A stretch of 64,000 bases of DNA from Neoceratodus forsteri (Eukaryota; Chordata; Ceratodontiformes; Ceratodontidae): positions 218,464,501 to 218,528,500 of the forward strand of contig JADMNL010000022.1 in the NCBI GenBank assembly GCA_016271365.2, read 5' to 3'. The position numbers were made by a program, and so were the translations under genes. The notes under the pieces were generated by a model. It searched no databases and was not told where the DNA came from. It saw nothing but the letters and a program-made list of their open reading frames with translations. Shown here in pieces: positions 1 to 11,142 of the stretch; within the stretch, counting starts at the first letter, position 1, and each line of letters begins with the position of its first letter.

Positions 1-9
1 CCTTGTTCG

Positions 10-770
10 GTGGTCCTTGCCACGGACGCTTCTCTTCTGGGCTGGGGAGCCCATCTGGGGTCCCTCGCTGCCCAGGGACTGTGGTCCCCCCCAAGCATCC
101 CTTCTCCATGTCCGTCTCCTGGAGCTCGGAACAGTTTTTCTGGCCCTAGGAGCTTTCTCTGTCGGTGCGGAACGGGGTGGTTCGGGTCGGAGCGGACGGC
201 ACCGCCACCGTGTGGTGCATCGACGGGCGGGGATGCGCTCTGTCCACGGCCTTGTGCACGGAGGCCATGGGGTTGTGGTCCCTGGCTTGTTCCCTGCGGA
301 CCTCTCTGGTGGCGGTTCACCTTCCGGGGAAGGACGGTGTGCTGGCGGGTGCACTGGGCGGGATCTCTCGGGGCCGTCACGAGGGGTCCCTGGACTTTCG
401 GGGTGGGGCACTCCAGAGATCTCTTTGTAGCCCCAGACAATCACCGGCTCCCTCTCTTTTGTTGCGGACCTCCAGTCTTGGGCTCGGTCCCCCTGGACGC
501 CGTGGGTCTGAATTGGAAGGGGAGGTTTCTGTGTGCCTTTCCCCCCTTCCCACTCCTGTTCAGGGTTTTGGTCGGGGTGGGGTCTCGACCTTGCAGAGTG
601 ATTCTGGTTGCTCCGGATTGGGCCAGACAGCCCTGGTACCACCTGTTGCTGTCCCTGGCGGTCCGTCTTCCCGTGTCTCTTTCCGGGAGTTGCAGCCTGT
701 TGACGTCCTTTCGGGGGAGGATTTGGTGCCCCGATCTTCGGTCTCTCGGTCTCGGGGCGTGGCTCTTGAG
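10..770 (+). pseudogene. DIRS RNase H and linker region, broken
   Basis: The first residues contain the RNase H signature TDASLLGWGAHLG, with the first catalytic Asp, followed by AAQGLWSP as in the homologue at 44.6-45.5 kb. After about 40 residues the match shifts frame. Later pieces in frame 1 (near 590-640) again match the linker that reads VILIAPDWPRQFWY in the other copy. The RT domain that should precede it is upstream of the window. It should have degraded the RNA strand of the cDNA hybrid; this copy cannot do so because of frameshifts. The long open frames here reflect high GC and are not intact genes. Confidence 0.75.
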
Positions 771-774
771 GAGT

Positions 775-1815
775 TGGAGTTTGTAGATCTGCATCTTTCC
801 CGGGGGGTTCTGGATAACCTCAGGGCTTCTCGAGGGCCTTCCACCAGAGGGACTTGTGGCTCCGGATGGAGGAGATTCAGCGTTTGGTGTTCTAGGAAGC
901 GTGTTTCTCCGGATGCTGCTGGATTGCCTGCGGTTCTGGACTGTGTGGTCCATCTTGGTGGCCTGGGCCTCAGACCAGCTGCTCTCGGGGTGCACTTGTC
1001 GGCTGTTGCTGCGTTTTTGTCTGTGGGGAAGTCTTCCTCATTATCTTCTCATCCTGTGTTCTGTGGATTTTTTTGGGGGATTGCTTCACGCCAATCCTCC
1101 CTTTGGAGACCTTGCCCCTGCCTGGGATTTGAGTGTTTGCATTGCTCGACTTGTGCAACCCCCTTTTGGGCCTGTGTCTTCAGCGGAGCTTGGGTACTTG
1201 ACTTGGAGGACTGTGTTCTTGGTAGCCGTTGCCTCTGTCGGGCGTATCGGTGGGTTGCAGGCCCTATCAGTGGGACCTGATTTTGTCTCGTTTCACGGGG
1301 ATGGGGTGGTCCTTACAACCAGTGGAGGGTTCTTGCCCGGGGTGGTTTCGGACTTCCATTTGGACCGGTCTGTGTGTCTTCCTGTTTTCTTCGCGGATCA
1401 TTCTTCCTCGGGAGGGAGGAGGCTGCACAGTTTGGATGTTGGAAGAGCCTTTGGTTGCTGCGTGGAGCGTGCCAAGGGTCACGGGTTTGGCTCCCTCCGG
1501 TTGTTCCTCACTTGTGGAGAAGTGGGAGGGGGCAGGCCTGCCGCCGGGAGGTCTATTGCCGGGTGGATTGTGTCTTGTGTGCGCTTCTGCTGTGGGAAGC
1601 TGGGAGAGGCTCCGCCCTCGGGCCTGAGGGTTCATTCCGCGGGGGGTGCAGCTGCTTCCCTGGCTGCTGCTATGGATATCCCTCTGTTGGAGGTTTGTCG
1701 GGCGGCCACCTGTAAGGCAGTGCATCCCTTTGCCGGGCGTTGCTCTCTGGATGTCCGGGCTGGGAGTGGTGCTCGGTTTGGCACGGCGGTGCTTCGGAGC
1801 CTGTTCCCAGGGTAG
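775..1815 (+). pseudogene. DIRS tyrosine recombinase, catalytically dead copy
   Basis: The N-terminal core-binding part (around 800-1030, frame 3: STRGT...WRRFSVWC) and the catalytic part (around 1085-1815, frame 1) match the recombinases of the two other DIRS copies. A GRIGGLQAL block corresponds to the first catalytic Arg region (SARRMGELQ elsewhere). The H-x-x-R motif, HSTR in the other copies, reads HSAG here, so the Arg is lost. The nucleophile block, HYHID or HYRVD elsewhere, reads RCSLD, so the Tyr is lost. The C-terminus SVLQSLFPK is kept as AVLRSLFPG, showing that the frame runs to the natural end. This copy could not catalyse integration even if its frame were restored. Confidence 0.82.
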
Positions 1816-1862
1816 GTTCTGTCCCTCCTCCGTGGGGGTGCTGCTTGGTAGTCTGCGGTATG

Positions 1863-1953
1863 TCAGAATACAGCAAGACTTCATGTTGTTTGAAGAAAAA
1901 ATTACTTATCTTAGTAATAGTGTTTCTTCTAATGGAGTCTTGCTGTGTTCTGA
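1863..1953. repeat. Internal complementary region of DIRS copy 1
   Basis: Positions 1863-1880 and 1936-1953 are inverted complements at 17 of 18 bases, around an AT-rich middle. The palindrome lies just after the recombinase C-terminus. In DIRS elements that is where the internal complementary region sits, and it carries sequence complementary to both element ends for circle formation. The terminal repeats it should pair with are not in the window, so the assignment rests on position and on analogy with the copy at 43.4 kb. Confidence 0.6.
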
Positions 1954-1965
1954 TCTCCTTCCCTG

Positions 1966-2786
1966 CCTCCCCTCTCAGAACCTGTTTTTGGGAAGTGGGT
2001 GGGCAGGTGCAGTGTTGTACCCCAGGGGTGCTTTTTGCTTTTTGTTTATACCTTCCTTCTTTTTGTTTGGGTGCTGATTTATTACTGTTGTTTGTATTAG
2101 ATTGGTCAGAAAAGACTTGCCTTCTCCTGTTGGAAACTGAGAAACTTGCTATATTGCAGAGAACTAGAACGCATTTGAGGAACTGGGAACTTGGTAAAAC
2201 ATAATATTGTAGGGGACTAGGGAGGTAAGCTACACTTTCTACAGAAAGTTTCATTATTTTCTTATTGGCATTAAGAATTGCAGGATTCCATTAAAGTGTA
2301 GTAATTTTATAACCAGAGGGGTTAAAATACAACTGAAGTTGCTTGATTTCTGTGCTAGACACATAGGATTTGGAAGGATATTTGTGCAATATTTTAGAAG
2401 TGTCCTGCTGGCTGAACAGTGAGTTCATTTTTATCCCTGGACTCAGAGTGGTTTGTGTAGGAGCAGTGGTCTAGTACATTGTGGTGTTGGTTGACTTACT
2501 ATAAAGGGCAGTACTCGCCAGGATGGTGGAGCAGTGGTGTATTTGATTGTTTCTAACAGTCACCAGTGGTTGTGGCCTGCCTACCGACCCACCCTTCCCC
2601 CTCACCACGCCCACCCCAGGCGTGGCATTTTGTAGCCAAGGTTCTGACATCACTCTCAACAGGTCTTGGAGCAGAACTGTCATATTCTTAATTACCCAGC
2701 ACAGTGCATACAGGGTAAGTGCACACAAACAAACAAACAAAAAAAAAAGTATATATTACTCATTGTATATTATAAGGAAGAGGGAC
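1966..2786. other. Unassigned AT-rich stretch between DIRS copy 1 and CR1 copy A
   Basis: I see no conserved coding motif. The first part may be the remaining DIRS 3' tail. A short A-rich run with AAAC repeats near 2727-2748 lies just before the CR1 homology begins. Open frames here have no recognisable domains. Confidence 0.4.
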
Positions 2787-3674
2787 ATGTGGGGAGTGGT
2801 GCAATGCACTGGCTGTGGGGCAGCAATTTTCCGGGAGACATTCTGGAACCTGCGTTGCTGCCCTATTTTCAGGCAACTGTCCGCTCTGAGGGAGGAGGTT
2901 GCCCACCTCCAGGCTGAACTGGCAAGGACTAAGGAGGCCTCCCCCCCCCCCCAAAGAGCACCAGTTCCACAACCACTTCCTCAGAGGTTGCCATGTGTGA
3001 AGAGCAGATGGACCACAGTAGGTTCGGGGAGGGTGAGGGTGGTGGAAAAGAGGCGTAGCCCCCGAGTTGCACCTCTACACAAATCATATGTCAGCCTGGC
3101 AAATCAAGGTTCCTCTATGATGACACCCTCATTGGAGACCAAAAATGCTGGGGACATCCACAAGGGAGACCCACAAAAGAATGGCAAGGGACACCACATG
3201 GGAAAGAAACAGCTTCTGATAGGGGACTCAATTGTTATGGGTGTAGACCTGGGGTAGGGAGAGGAGAGGGAAGTAAGGTGCCTGCCTGATGCCATGGCTT
3301 GGAGGGACAGGAAGCGAATCCTCAGGATTGCAGAAGCAGCATCACAGGAGAGGAAACTAGATATCATTGTCCACCTCTGGACAAATGACCTAGCTAGGCA
3401 TGAGATCAGTGCAGTGCAGGATGAATTTGTGGAGTTGGGAAGGGGCCTCAGACAGGTAGCAAGCATGGTAACCTTCTCAGAGGTGCTGCCAGTTTATGGC
3501 AGGGGTGAGGCTAGGGTACTGCACACCATGCAGTTTAATGAATGGTTGCAAAACTGGTGCAGAGCACAGGGCTTTGGCTTCATTGGGGACTGGGGGTCCA
3601 CCTGGAGAGATGAAGGTCTATACTGGCACAATGGTCTGCATCTGTCCAGGAAGGGAAACAGCGCTCCTAGGTGA
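2787..3674 (+). pseudogene. CR1 ORF1: Cys-rich motif, coiled coil and SGNH esterase (one stop)
   Basis: The start MWGVVQCTGCGAA is conserved with MIGVVQCNGCGAA in the copy at 52.4 kb, which fixes the ATG. Residues 7-35 hold CxxC and a further Cys, like the small zinc-binding module of CR1 ORF1 proteins. Next come a heptad-rich stretch (LREEVAHLQAELARTKE), a basic low-complexity linker and then an SGNH/GDSL-type domain: LLIGDSIV (nucleophile Ser), WTNDLA and NGLHLS. The family consensus is GTND and D-x-x-H, so the Gly and the catalytic Asp are changed here to Trp and Asn. An in-frame TAG at 3255 separates two open halves that stay in the same frame. CR1 ORF1 esterases are known; their role in retrotransposition is uncertain. 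Confidence 0.85.
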
Positions 3675-3902
3675 CAGGTTTAAAGGCTTCCTTGGCAAGC
3701 TTTTAACCTAGCCAAGGGGGGAGGTGCTGATAGGAAACAGGAAAGTTCAAGCCTCCCCCCACAAAACATGGCAGGTAGTAGGGTAAACAGTGAGGTACAG
3801 AACTTGACAGAGGGCAGGACAGGGACAAATGGAAAAATGGACAAGGGCAATAAGAGCAGGGATGGGGTAAAAAAGGATGAAGCCAACATTAAATGGAGGG
3901 CA

Positions 3903-6637
3903 ATGAGTACCAATGCCCGTAGTCTTGAAACAAGCTTCCAGAGCTAGTAGCCCTGATGGAAGAGGAACACTTGGATATTGTGGCAGTCACAGAAACATGG
4001 CACACGGAGAACCATGACTGGGATGTCAACATACCAGGGTACACAATCTACAGAAGGGACAGGGAGGGTAAAAGAGGAGGTGGAGTAGCTCTCTACATAA
4101 GGGAAGAGATCAAAATTACAGAACTAAAAAGTAAAGGGGGAGGACGAGAGGAACTCTGGGTCACCTTGGAGACAGGGAATGGCATCACAATCCGCACAGG
4201 GGTTGTATAGAGACCCCCGTCTCAAGGGGAGGAAATGGACAAGAAAACGATAGAGGGCATTCTCAAAATGGCTGAAAAAGGGGAGATACTGTTGATGGGG
4301 GACTCAAATATGCCAGATGTTAACTGGGCGACATGGACTGCAGCCACATCCAAGAGCAGGGTCATTCTCGATGCTCTACAGGGAGCGTGCCTTAGACAGC
4401 TAGTGGTGGAACCCACTCAGGAGGGAGCAATATTAGACCTGGTACTCTCAAATGGAGAGAGGATCACAAACTTAGAAGTCAGTAGACATCTGGGAACAAG
4501 CGACCACTGCACAGTGTGCTTCACAATAAGCACAACCATGGAGACAAGCCATACAAAGACAAGGATACTGGACTTTAGAAGGGCTGACTTTGGCATAATG
4601 GGTGAATACCTGAGGAATGCATTAGCAAATGTACAGAAAGGAGGGATGGAAGAACAATGGAGAAAAATCAGAACTGCCATATCATGCAGGCAACAAGCCT
4701 TTGTGTGAAACAAAGAAAACAAAGTGGAATAAAAAAACACTATGGCTCTCGAAAGAGGTGTCAGGGAAGGTTAAGGAGAAAAAGGCTGCATTCAAAAAGC
4801 ATAAGGAATCACAGACTGAGCACGACAGGGAACTGTATCAATTAAAGCAGAAAGAAGTGGGGAAGGCCGTCAGAAAAGCAAAGGCCCAAACCGAGGAAAA
4901 GATAGCCAACTCAGTTAAGAAGGGGGATAAAACCTTTTATAGGTACACTAGGGAGCATAGAAAGGTTAAGGGGGGGATAGTGAAGATTAATAAAGGAGAG
5001 GGGAGGTGGGCAGAGGGAGACGGTGAAAAGGCAGAGATACTGAATGAATACTTTTGCTCAGTATTCACAAAAGAAGAAGAGGAGGAGTTACCTAAACCAA
5101 ACAGTAGAAGCACTCTGGATAGTGGAGTTGACACCAGTCCATTTACAGAAGAGTACTAAAAGAACTCCTAAAACTCTAGGTGGACAAAGCAGTGGGGCCT
5201 GACGGGATTCACCCTAGAATCCTAAAAGAGCTAAGGGAGGACCTAGTGACACCACTAACCACACTTTTTAACAAATCATGGGAAGATGGGGTGGTACCTG
5301 AGGACTGGAGGAGGGCAGATGTGATTCCCCTTCACAAAAGTGGGAGCAAGGTAGAAGCAGGAAACTATAGACCTGTTAGTTTGACCTCAGTGGTGGGGAA
5401 AATGATGGAATCACTTCTGAAAGAAAGAATTGTTGAGTACCTAGAGGCCAGCAGGGCACAGGACCCAAAGCAGCATGGATTCACAGCAGGAAGATCATGC
5501 AGACGAATCTAATCGATTTCTTTGACTGGGTGACCAAAGTAATAGACCAGGAAGGGGCTGTGGATGTGGCCTGCCTAGACTTTAGCAAGGCATTTGACAC
5601 AGTCCCGCACAAAAGATTAAAAATCAAGTTAGCTAGCCTGGGAATGGGTCCCAGGGTGGTAGCCTGGGTAGCAGGCTGCACAACAGGACACAGAAGGTAA
5701 TAGTGAATGGAACACATTCTGAAGAAAGGGGGGTTACCAGTGGAGTACCTCAGGGCTCAGTACTGGGTCCAGTCCTCTTTAACGTCTTTATAGGTGACAT
5801 TGCGGAGGGTCTGGAAGGAAAGGTATGCCTCTTTTCGGATGACACAAGGATCTGTAACAGAGTTGATACACAAGGGGTGGTAGAAAGGATGAGAAGGGAC
5901 TTGGCAAGGTTGGAGGAATGGTCAGACATATGGCAACTTAGATTCAATGCAAAGAAGTGCAAAGTAATGCACCTGGGAAATAAAAATCCAGGAGAAGAGT
6001 ACACAATAGCAGGGGATGTGCTATCGACAACAGTAATGGAAAGGGATCTGGGTGTAGTCATATCAGATGACCTAAAGGTGGGCAAGCAATGTGAGAAGTC
6101 AGTAAGGAGAGCCAGGGGATACTGGGATGCATAGGGAGGGCATCACAAGTAGAAAAGAGAGTGGTTATCCTCTGTACAGACAGTTGGTGAGACCCCATCT
6201 GGAGTACTCGTGCAGTTTGGAGACCTCATCTACGCAAGGACGTAGACAGGATGGAAGCAGTCCAGAGGAGGGCAACTAAAATGGTGCAGGGTCTACATCA
6301 GAAACCATATGAAGAGAGACTGAGAGAGCTTAATATGTATACCCTTGATGAAAGGAGGGACGGGGGACATGAAAGAAACTTTTAAGTACCTCAAGGGAAT
6401 CAACAAAGTCCAGGAGGGTAGCATCTTTCAGAAGAAGAGATGTGTAAGAACAAGGGGGCACAATTTAAAGTTAGAGGGGGGCTCAGGGGTAATGTGAGGA
6501 AATTCTTTTTCACGGAGAGAGTGGTGGACGCATGGAACCGCCTTCCTGGAGAGGTTGTGGGGTCTAAATCAGTGGGGGAATTCAAACATGCATGGGACAG
6601 ACATAAGGCAATTATAGTGGGGGGTTGCAGGAAGTAG
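3903..6637 (+). pseudogene. CR1 ORF2: APE endonuclease and reverse transcriptase, broken
   Basis: It starts at MSTNARSL, the usual N-terminus of this ORF2 family, also seen in the two minus-strand copies. The endonuclease shows VAVTETW (catalytic Glu), GDSNMPDVNW and TSDHCTV (SDH motif). RT motifs follow: AVGPDGIHP, NYRPVSLTS, the motif A region LDFSKAFDTVPH, VPQGSVLGPVLFNVF, and FSDDT in the catalytic box (usually FADD, both Asp kept). The C-terminal tail holds FTERVVDAWNRLPGEVV. Lesions include a frame change soon after the start, a TAG near 4208, stops near 4706, 5157, 5510 and 5698, and one after 6130. The enzyme nicked target DNA and primed cDNA synthesis; this copy is inactive. Confidence 0.92.
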
Positions 6638-6741
6638 GCTGTTGGTTAACTAGAATCTGCAGCTTATCCAGTAGGTGGGGAAATGGGCAGACTGGATGGG
6701 CCAAGTGGTCCTTATCTGCCGTCAAAGTCTATGTTTCTATG

Positions 6742-7847
6742 TTAAGAGACCAGTAACTCCCCATTTGGCACAGTGGGCATCTGGTATTGTGTCTGGCTCC
6801 ACATCCACCAGCCATTTCAAAGACTTCCTTAGACATAGCCTTCAGGACCAGCCCACCTTGCCACATCACTCAGAAGTTTCAGCCCACTTTGTTTCTAGAT
6901 ATTTCCATAAAATTCTACAGAGATTTACACATTTGATTTATAAGACTACTCGCCAGTTCAGACCAGTTTGAGTCCTGCAGCTAGCAGTGTTACTTAGGGG
7001 CCTCACTCTTAACAAATCCCCTATTAACTTAACTACCTGCCATTGTTGGGGTCAGCTACAGCGGGGTCTCTATTGTGAGCTGCCTGACTGCAGCAAACAT
7101 GACTGTGGCATTCACATTCTAAATTAGTATTTTCAGTTATCAATCACCCAGAACAATGCCTGTTTACCCAAGGTAACTTTCAGTGAGTCATATATAGGAG
7201 ACAAAAAAGGGAAATCAACTATTTTTCTGTTTAGTCTTTTGGCAAAACAACATTATTGTGGTATAGAAATTCATGAAATTGGCAAAACAGTTAACCTAGG
7301 TTTCTCTCTAGTTGCTAGGAGGTCAAAGGGGTCATGTGCTAATTTTGTGAAAAGCTGGTCTCAGGCTTGCCCAGCTGTGGGAGCATGCTTCAGGCGGTGG
7401 GCTGGGAGAGCACTAAAGTGTGAAAACCATATGTTGTGTCCACATGCAACAGATCTGATTCGTGATAACATTTGGAAATCAGTTTTTCCTCAGTGGGGGA
7501 TGGTAATTAGACAACAAAAGCGTTATGAAGCAACTGGCTCAAGCTAGGACTGTATCTACAGGACAGAGTCTTAAGCAGAATGGCAGATGTGTAATAACAC
7601 TCAGGGCTAAGAAGCAGGCATAAAAGCTGAAGAGTCAGTGTGCATGGGGTTACATGTAGTTTTACATGCAAACAGCGAGAGAGAGAGAGAAGGAAACTGA
7701 AGGAAAAAGTCTACTCGGTAATGTCTTGATAGTCTGTAACTTTTATTCTTTTTTATCTAAGGCAGTCTCGCTATGGAGGGCTACATTTTACGGTTATGGT
7801 TTACACATATTGGTTTTGCATGTTTCTCTTGTAAAGCACTTTCATTC

Positions 7848-7851
<4 letters not shown>
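6742..7851. other. Unassigned stretch after CR1 copy A
   Basis: I find no supported gene. A 102-codon open frame at 7239-7547 has no recognisable domain and no neighbouring coding signal. TATATAGG near 7192 and CATAAAAG near 7620 look like TATA boxes of an LTR or promoter, but no matching ends were found. A GA-rich run lies at 7677-7690. Confidence 0.4.

Positions 7852-7927
<76 letters not shown>
7852..7927. repeat. (TA)n microsatellite
   Basis: About 75 bases of almost pure TA dinucleotide with a single interruption (ATTATA near 7890), so it is self-complementary. Open frames of alternating Tyr and Ile across it on both strands are artefacts. Confidence 0.97.
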
Positions 7928-7930
<3 letters not shown>

Positions 7931-9840
7931 ATGCAATGGGCTGACTGAAAATATGCAATTTATATTGAAATGTGAAGGGGCAGGGCCATAACTCATGAGT
8001 GGCAGAGCCACAAGTTATGAAAGTCCTACCCACTCACAAGTGATGTTAAACTGCCTATTTTGAGTTAGGCTATTGTATATTCGATATTTGCAACAGTGGT
8101 TTAGAAGTTACAGCTATTAAATCTGCAGTTTGTTTAAATATTTTGCTGTTTTTCTTTTGAGTTTTAACAAGTGGCTGCATTGCTGCACTAGGTATTGTGA
8201 TGTCTTCAGCATTGTGAAAGCTGCTCTCTGATTGGTTCAATATCCCACTGTGATGACAGCCTTAAAATATCCATTATGAAAACAGTAAAAAGAATATGTT
8301 TTTGATGTTTCTGTTACTGATGTCACTTGACAAAATATCTTTTTTATTCAGCCATTTTTTACCCCACATATAGACACAGATTTATTATACTCCACACCTC
8401 TATAGTAGAACTGAGTAAGCACTTTAATCTTAAACCCCATTTTTGCACCCTAATAACTTTGCCCCTGTTCAACTGATTTACTTGAAATTTGGAACTGCAT
8501 AGATGATACCAGGATCTCTGGATCCTGAAAAGTATGTGGCAGTTGGTTTACCGGGCAAGTCAGAGCAGAACAACACAAAATTATATCAGAGAATACCTTT
8601 TTTTTGTTCACCTGTAGCTAGAAAACTGGGAGAATTTGAAACCTGTAACTTGCAGGTTTGATGGAGTGTTGTCCGGGTGTGCTTTTTTTTCTTTTTTATC
8701 TCCCAAGCTTAAGTAGTTTTTAAAATATTTAAGAAAAACAATTCCATTTCTGAGCATGTGCAATTAAAAAATAAAATCAGCATTCTAAAGCTAATTGAAT
8801 TTTTGCGACCACATTGTTTAATATGGTTATTTTATGAGAATGCTTTTGTTAATGAGGTGTTAGGGCTGATTTCATGTCTGCGTATGCTGTCATGCTACTT
8901 TTATTCAGTGAGGATGGGGCTACGTGTCGGTGTGTAGCCACACCACTGATGAATGTACTGCGCATGTGAGTTTGTTTTTGCTTGAGGAGAATGCTGCCAT
9001 TAGCCCCTTGAGCAGTCTCCTAGATTTGAACTGGATACCTGGGTGCCCAGTTCCTGATACCAGCTAAATGCCAGTATTTTTTAATTATTCTGGCATTGGG
9101 ATGCCAATCCTCAGGCCAGTTTGTCTCCCCATCTATTTTGTTATTGATCCCCCATCCTCCTCCATATCAATCTGCAGACACCACAGCGGGTGCCTAATCC
9201 CTGGTGTCTGCATACTGCAACCTCCCCACCCAGCAGTCTGGGACACCAGGTGCCCACCCCTGCCCCAGTAACAGTCAACACTGGTGTGTCAATCCCAGTG
9301 TCAGAAGTACCCATAACAAAGAATACCATCCCATGATGTATTTTCTTTTCTTTTGTTTTAACCTGCAGTAAAGAAATGGTCTGTCATTGTCTGCTGCCGT
9401 CCACTGCTTTGACCCCCACTCAGCACCCACCACCCCCACACATATCTTACCTTTGTACCTACTTATGGTAGGTCCAATGCCATAATCCTCTCTGGATGGG
9501 AGACAAGTCTTCACTCTTCAATGCCTGACCAGGAACTGAGGAACTCCAGGTAAGGTAGCCCATATTTCCTCCATTCCTCTCCGACACTGCAGTCTGTGCT
9601 CTTAAAAGTAGCAGCACTTTCCCCACATCTCCCTTCCACAGTTCCTATATGATTTCCACTTCCCTCCTTCTCCCGCCCCCCCCATCACCCTTGTTAAACT
9701 TACTAGTATATCTTGGTCACAAACAGCACATTGTGTATTTAGCCTTAGCTATCAATATGCCCTGGCTTCACAGCTTGCAGTATGGTATGCATTGTTAGTT
9801 TACTTTTACCTCGCTTACTGTTTCCCTGTTCTAGTATTGT
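7928..9840. other. AT-rich unassigned stretch
   Basis: No conserved coding motif, no repeat match to other parts of the window and no RNA gene were recognised. From about 9140 to 9640 the base composition becomes C-rich, with repeated phrases such as CTGGTGTCTGC and CACTGGTGTGTC, possibly a diverged SINE-like repeat. Confidence 0.4.
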
Positions 9841-10338
9841 TCACTATGATTATATTTGCTCTGAATTTTAACTATGAATTATGTCTAATATTTTGTACTT
9901 GCAATATATACGGTTTGTATTAACTGCTTACACTATTTACCTCACTACCACATACCTGTTTTATTATTTGTCTTTTCTACTAGTCTCTACATTTCTACTA
10001 TGTCAGACTCTGTACTGCTATGTGTGGATGCCAGTTTTGTAATTGTATCTTCATATGCTCTGTATTTTACTAGGAATTATGTCTACTATTTTGTACTTCC
10101 AATATATAATGTTTGTATTAACTGTCTACACTATTTACCTCACTACTGCATACCCGCTTTATTATTGTATAATTTCTACCATGTCTGTATTGGTCTTGTT
10201 CAACTATGTCTAACTTTGTACTGCTATGTGGGTTTCTGCCAGTTTGTAATTGTACCCTCCTGGGTCGTGTCTGAAAATAGTCATTGCTATGGCTAGCACA
10301 CCCACCCGGTCAGCAAAAACTAAATAAATAAATAATGT
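9841..10338 (+). mobile_element. LINE 3' end with an internal tandem duplication
   Basis: The segment ends in ACCCGGTCAGCAAAAACTAA followed by AATAAATAAATAA. This tail recurs on LINE and SINE ends at 15.0, 21.7, 24.9, 25.5, 26.2, 30.1 and 58.7 kb. Upstream it is AT-rich 3'-UTR-like DNA without coding motifs. Two diverged copies of a roughly 198-bp unit lie in tandem: GAATTATGTCTA occurs at 9876 and again at 10074 with similar flanks. The retrotransposition machinery would recognise the 3' tail. The element is 5'-truncated before any RT motif, so its clade is inferred only from the tail shared with the L2-like LINE group. Confidence 0.62.
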
Positions 10339-10344
10339 ATTTCA

Positions 10345-10490
10345 ATGCATTTTGGACTTTTACTCATAACTTTGATCCCAAATTTTCAACATGGACTTTG
10401 TGAAACTCCAAGAACATGGTAGGTGAAATTATTCAAATCCATCCCAAAAGGTGATTTCACAGTCACTCTGCAAAATTACCTTTTGGGCAG
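10345..10490 (+). repeat. Family A palindromic monomer, left fragment
   Basis: It contains the family A phrase AAATTTTCAACATGGACTTT and a hairpin around 10447-10487 (AAAAGGTGATTTCACAG... pairing with ...TTACCTTTTGGG). The same module occurs in the 13.1-14.4 kb repeats and in the giant palindrome at 24.2-27.5 kb. The unit stops abruptly at 10490, where a segment starting TGTGACAGGGTTG begins, and related sequence resumes near 13095. This suggests that one family A locus was opened by later insertions. Confidence 0.6.
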
Positions 10491-11142
10491 TGTGACAGGG
10501 TTGAATAAGACCCTGTCCCATTTGTTATGTAGAAAGAGTTAAACGCAATGATCTCTTTTATCCTCTTCTGTTCTGTCTCTTGTCTGTCTGACAGCACAGT
10601 CAAATTTTCTTGTGAGACCAAGGAACTGGCCACTCCGACAGTCTCACCATCCACGGCCCTGCTATCTCTGCCTTCACTTGCTGTTTCTATCATTTCTTCA
10701 CCCTTGCTTATCTGAAATTGTAAAATATGTGTGAATCTTTATGTGAAAGTGAGATCCTTGGTTTGAAAATGTATATGGTTATATTGTTGAAATGATTGCA
10801 AAAGCTATTTGGAGCTCAAGGGGTTAACCTAAGATGTTGGTTTGCAAACTCTTTGCAGAAGCTGTCAATAGGAGGTCAGTTCTGGGACACCATATACTGT
10901 TTTGTTGTATCTGCAAGGAAGGAAAATGACAAGAACATTTTCAGAAAAAACAGGATGTTTTCCTTAACGAGTACCATGGCAAAGGCTTGTTATAAAAAGA
11001 GCAGCAATATTTTTGCTGGAGAGACCAAGATTTGAAATTGAGAAGAAACACTCAGAGGAAGGACTTTGTTTTCTCTGTTTGTGCTGCCTTTGTAAATAGT
11101 TATACTGAACACATTTTTATTTTGCTGTTATTAATAATAATA
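10491..11142. other. Unassigned insert, possibly part of an LTR
   Basis: It begins TGTGACAGGG, has TATAAAAAG near 10991, and the sequence after the nested LTR (13068) supplies AATAAA. This arrangement would suit a retroelement LTR, but I could not find matching ends or target duplications. No coding motif is present. Confidence 0.3.

Larger units (their letters stand above)
1..1965 (+). mobile_element. DIRS-type retrotransposon, 3' part (copy 1, decayed)
   Basis: This is the 3' half of a DIRS-order retrotransposon, a class that integrates with a tyrosine recombinase instead of a DDE integrase. Readable pieces in order are the start of RNase H (TDASLLGWG), the RNase H to recombinase linker, a recombinase catalytic region, and a short palindromic internal complementary region at 1863-1953. 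It resembles the better copy at 43.2-49.0 kb on the minus strand throughout. The reading frame switches between frames 1 and 3 several times. It is GC-rich relative to the AT-rich DNA downstream. The 5' part lies outside the window, and no right inverted terminal repeat is recognisable after 1965, so the 3' boundary is approximate. Confidence 0.85.
2787..6741 (+). mobile_element. CR1-type LINE, nearly complete (copy A)
   Basis: The order is that of the CR1 clade: ORF1 with a Cys-rich N-terminus, coiled coil and SGNH esterase, then ORF2 with an APE endonuclease and a reverse transcriptase, then a short 3' UTR. The 3' end reads GGGCCAAGTGGTCCTTATCT and finishes in an octamer-like CTATGTTTCTATGTT, as in CR1 elements. 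Homology with the copy at 42.6-53.3 kb begins at the ORF1 start codon, so the 5' UTR is missing or replaced and the copy is slightly 5'-truncated. ORF1 has one stop; ORF2 has several stops and frame changes. No clear target duplication is seen, which is normal for CR1. Confidence 0.93.

Noticed and set aside
7239..7547. 102-codon open frame with several Cys
   Set aside because: The Cys spacing does not form a pattern I recognise, there is no neighbouring exon or element context, and length alone is not evidence.
7852..8033. Tyr/Ile repeat proteins on both strands
   Set aside because: They translate a (TA)n microsatellite.
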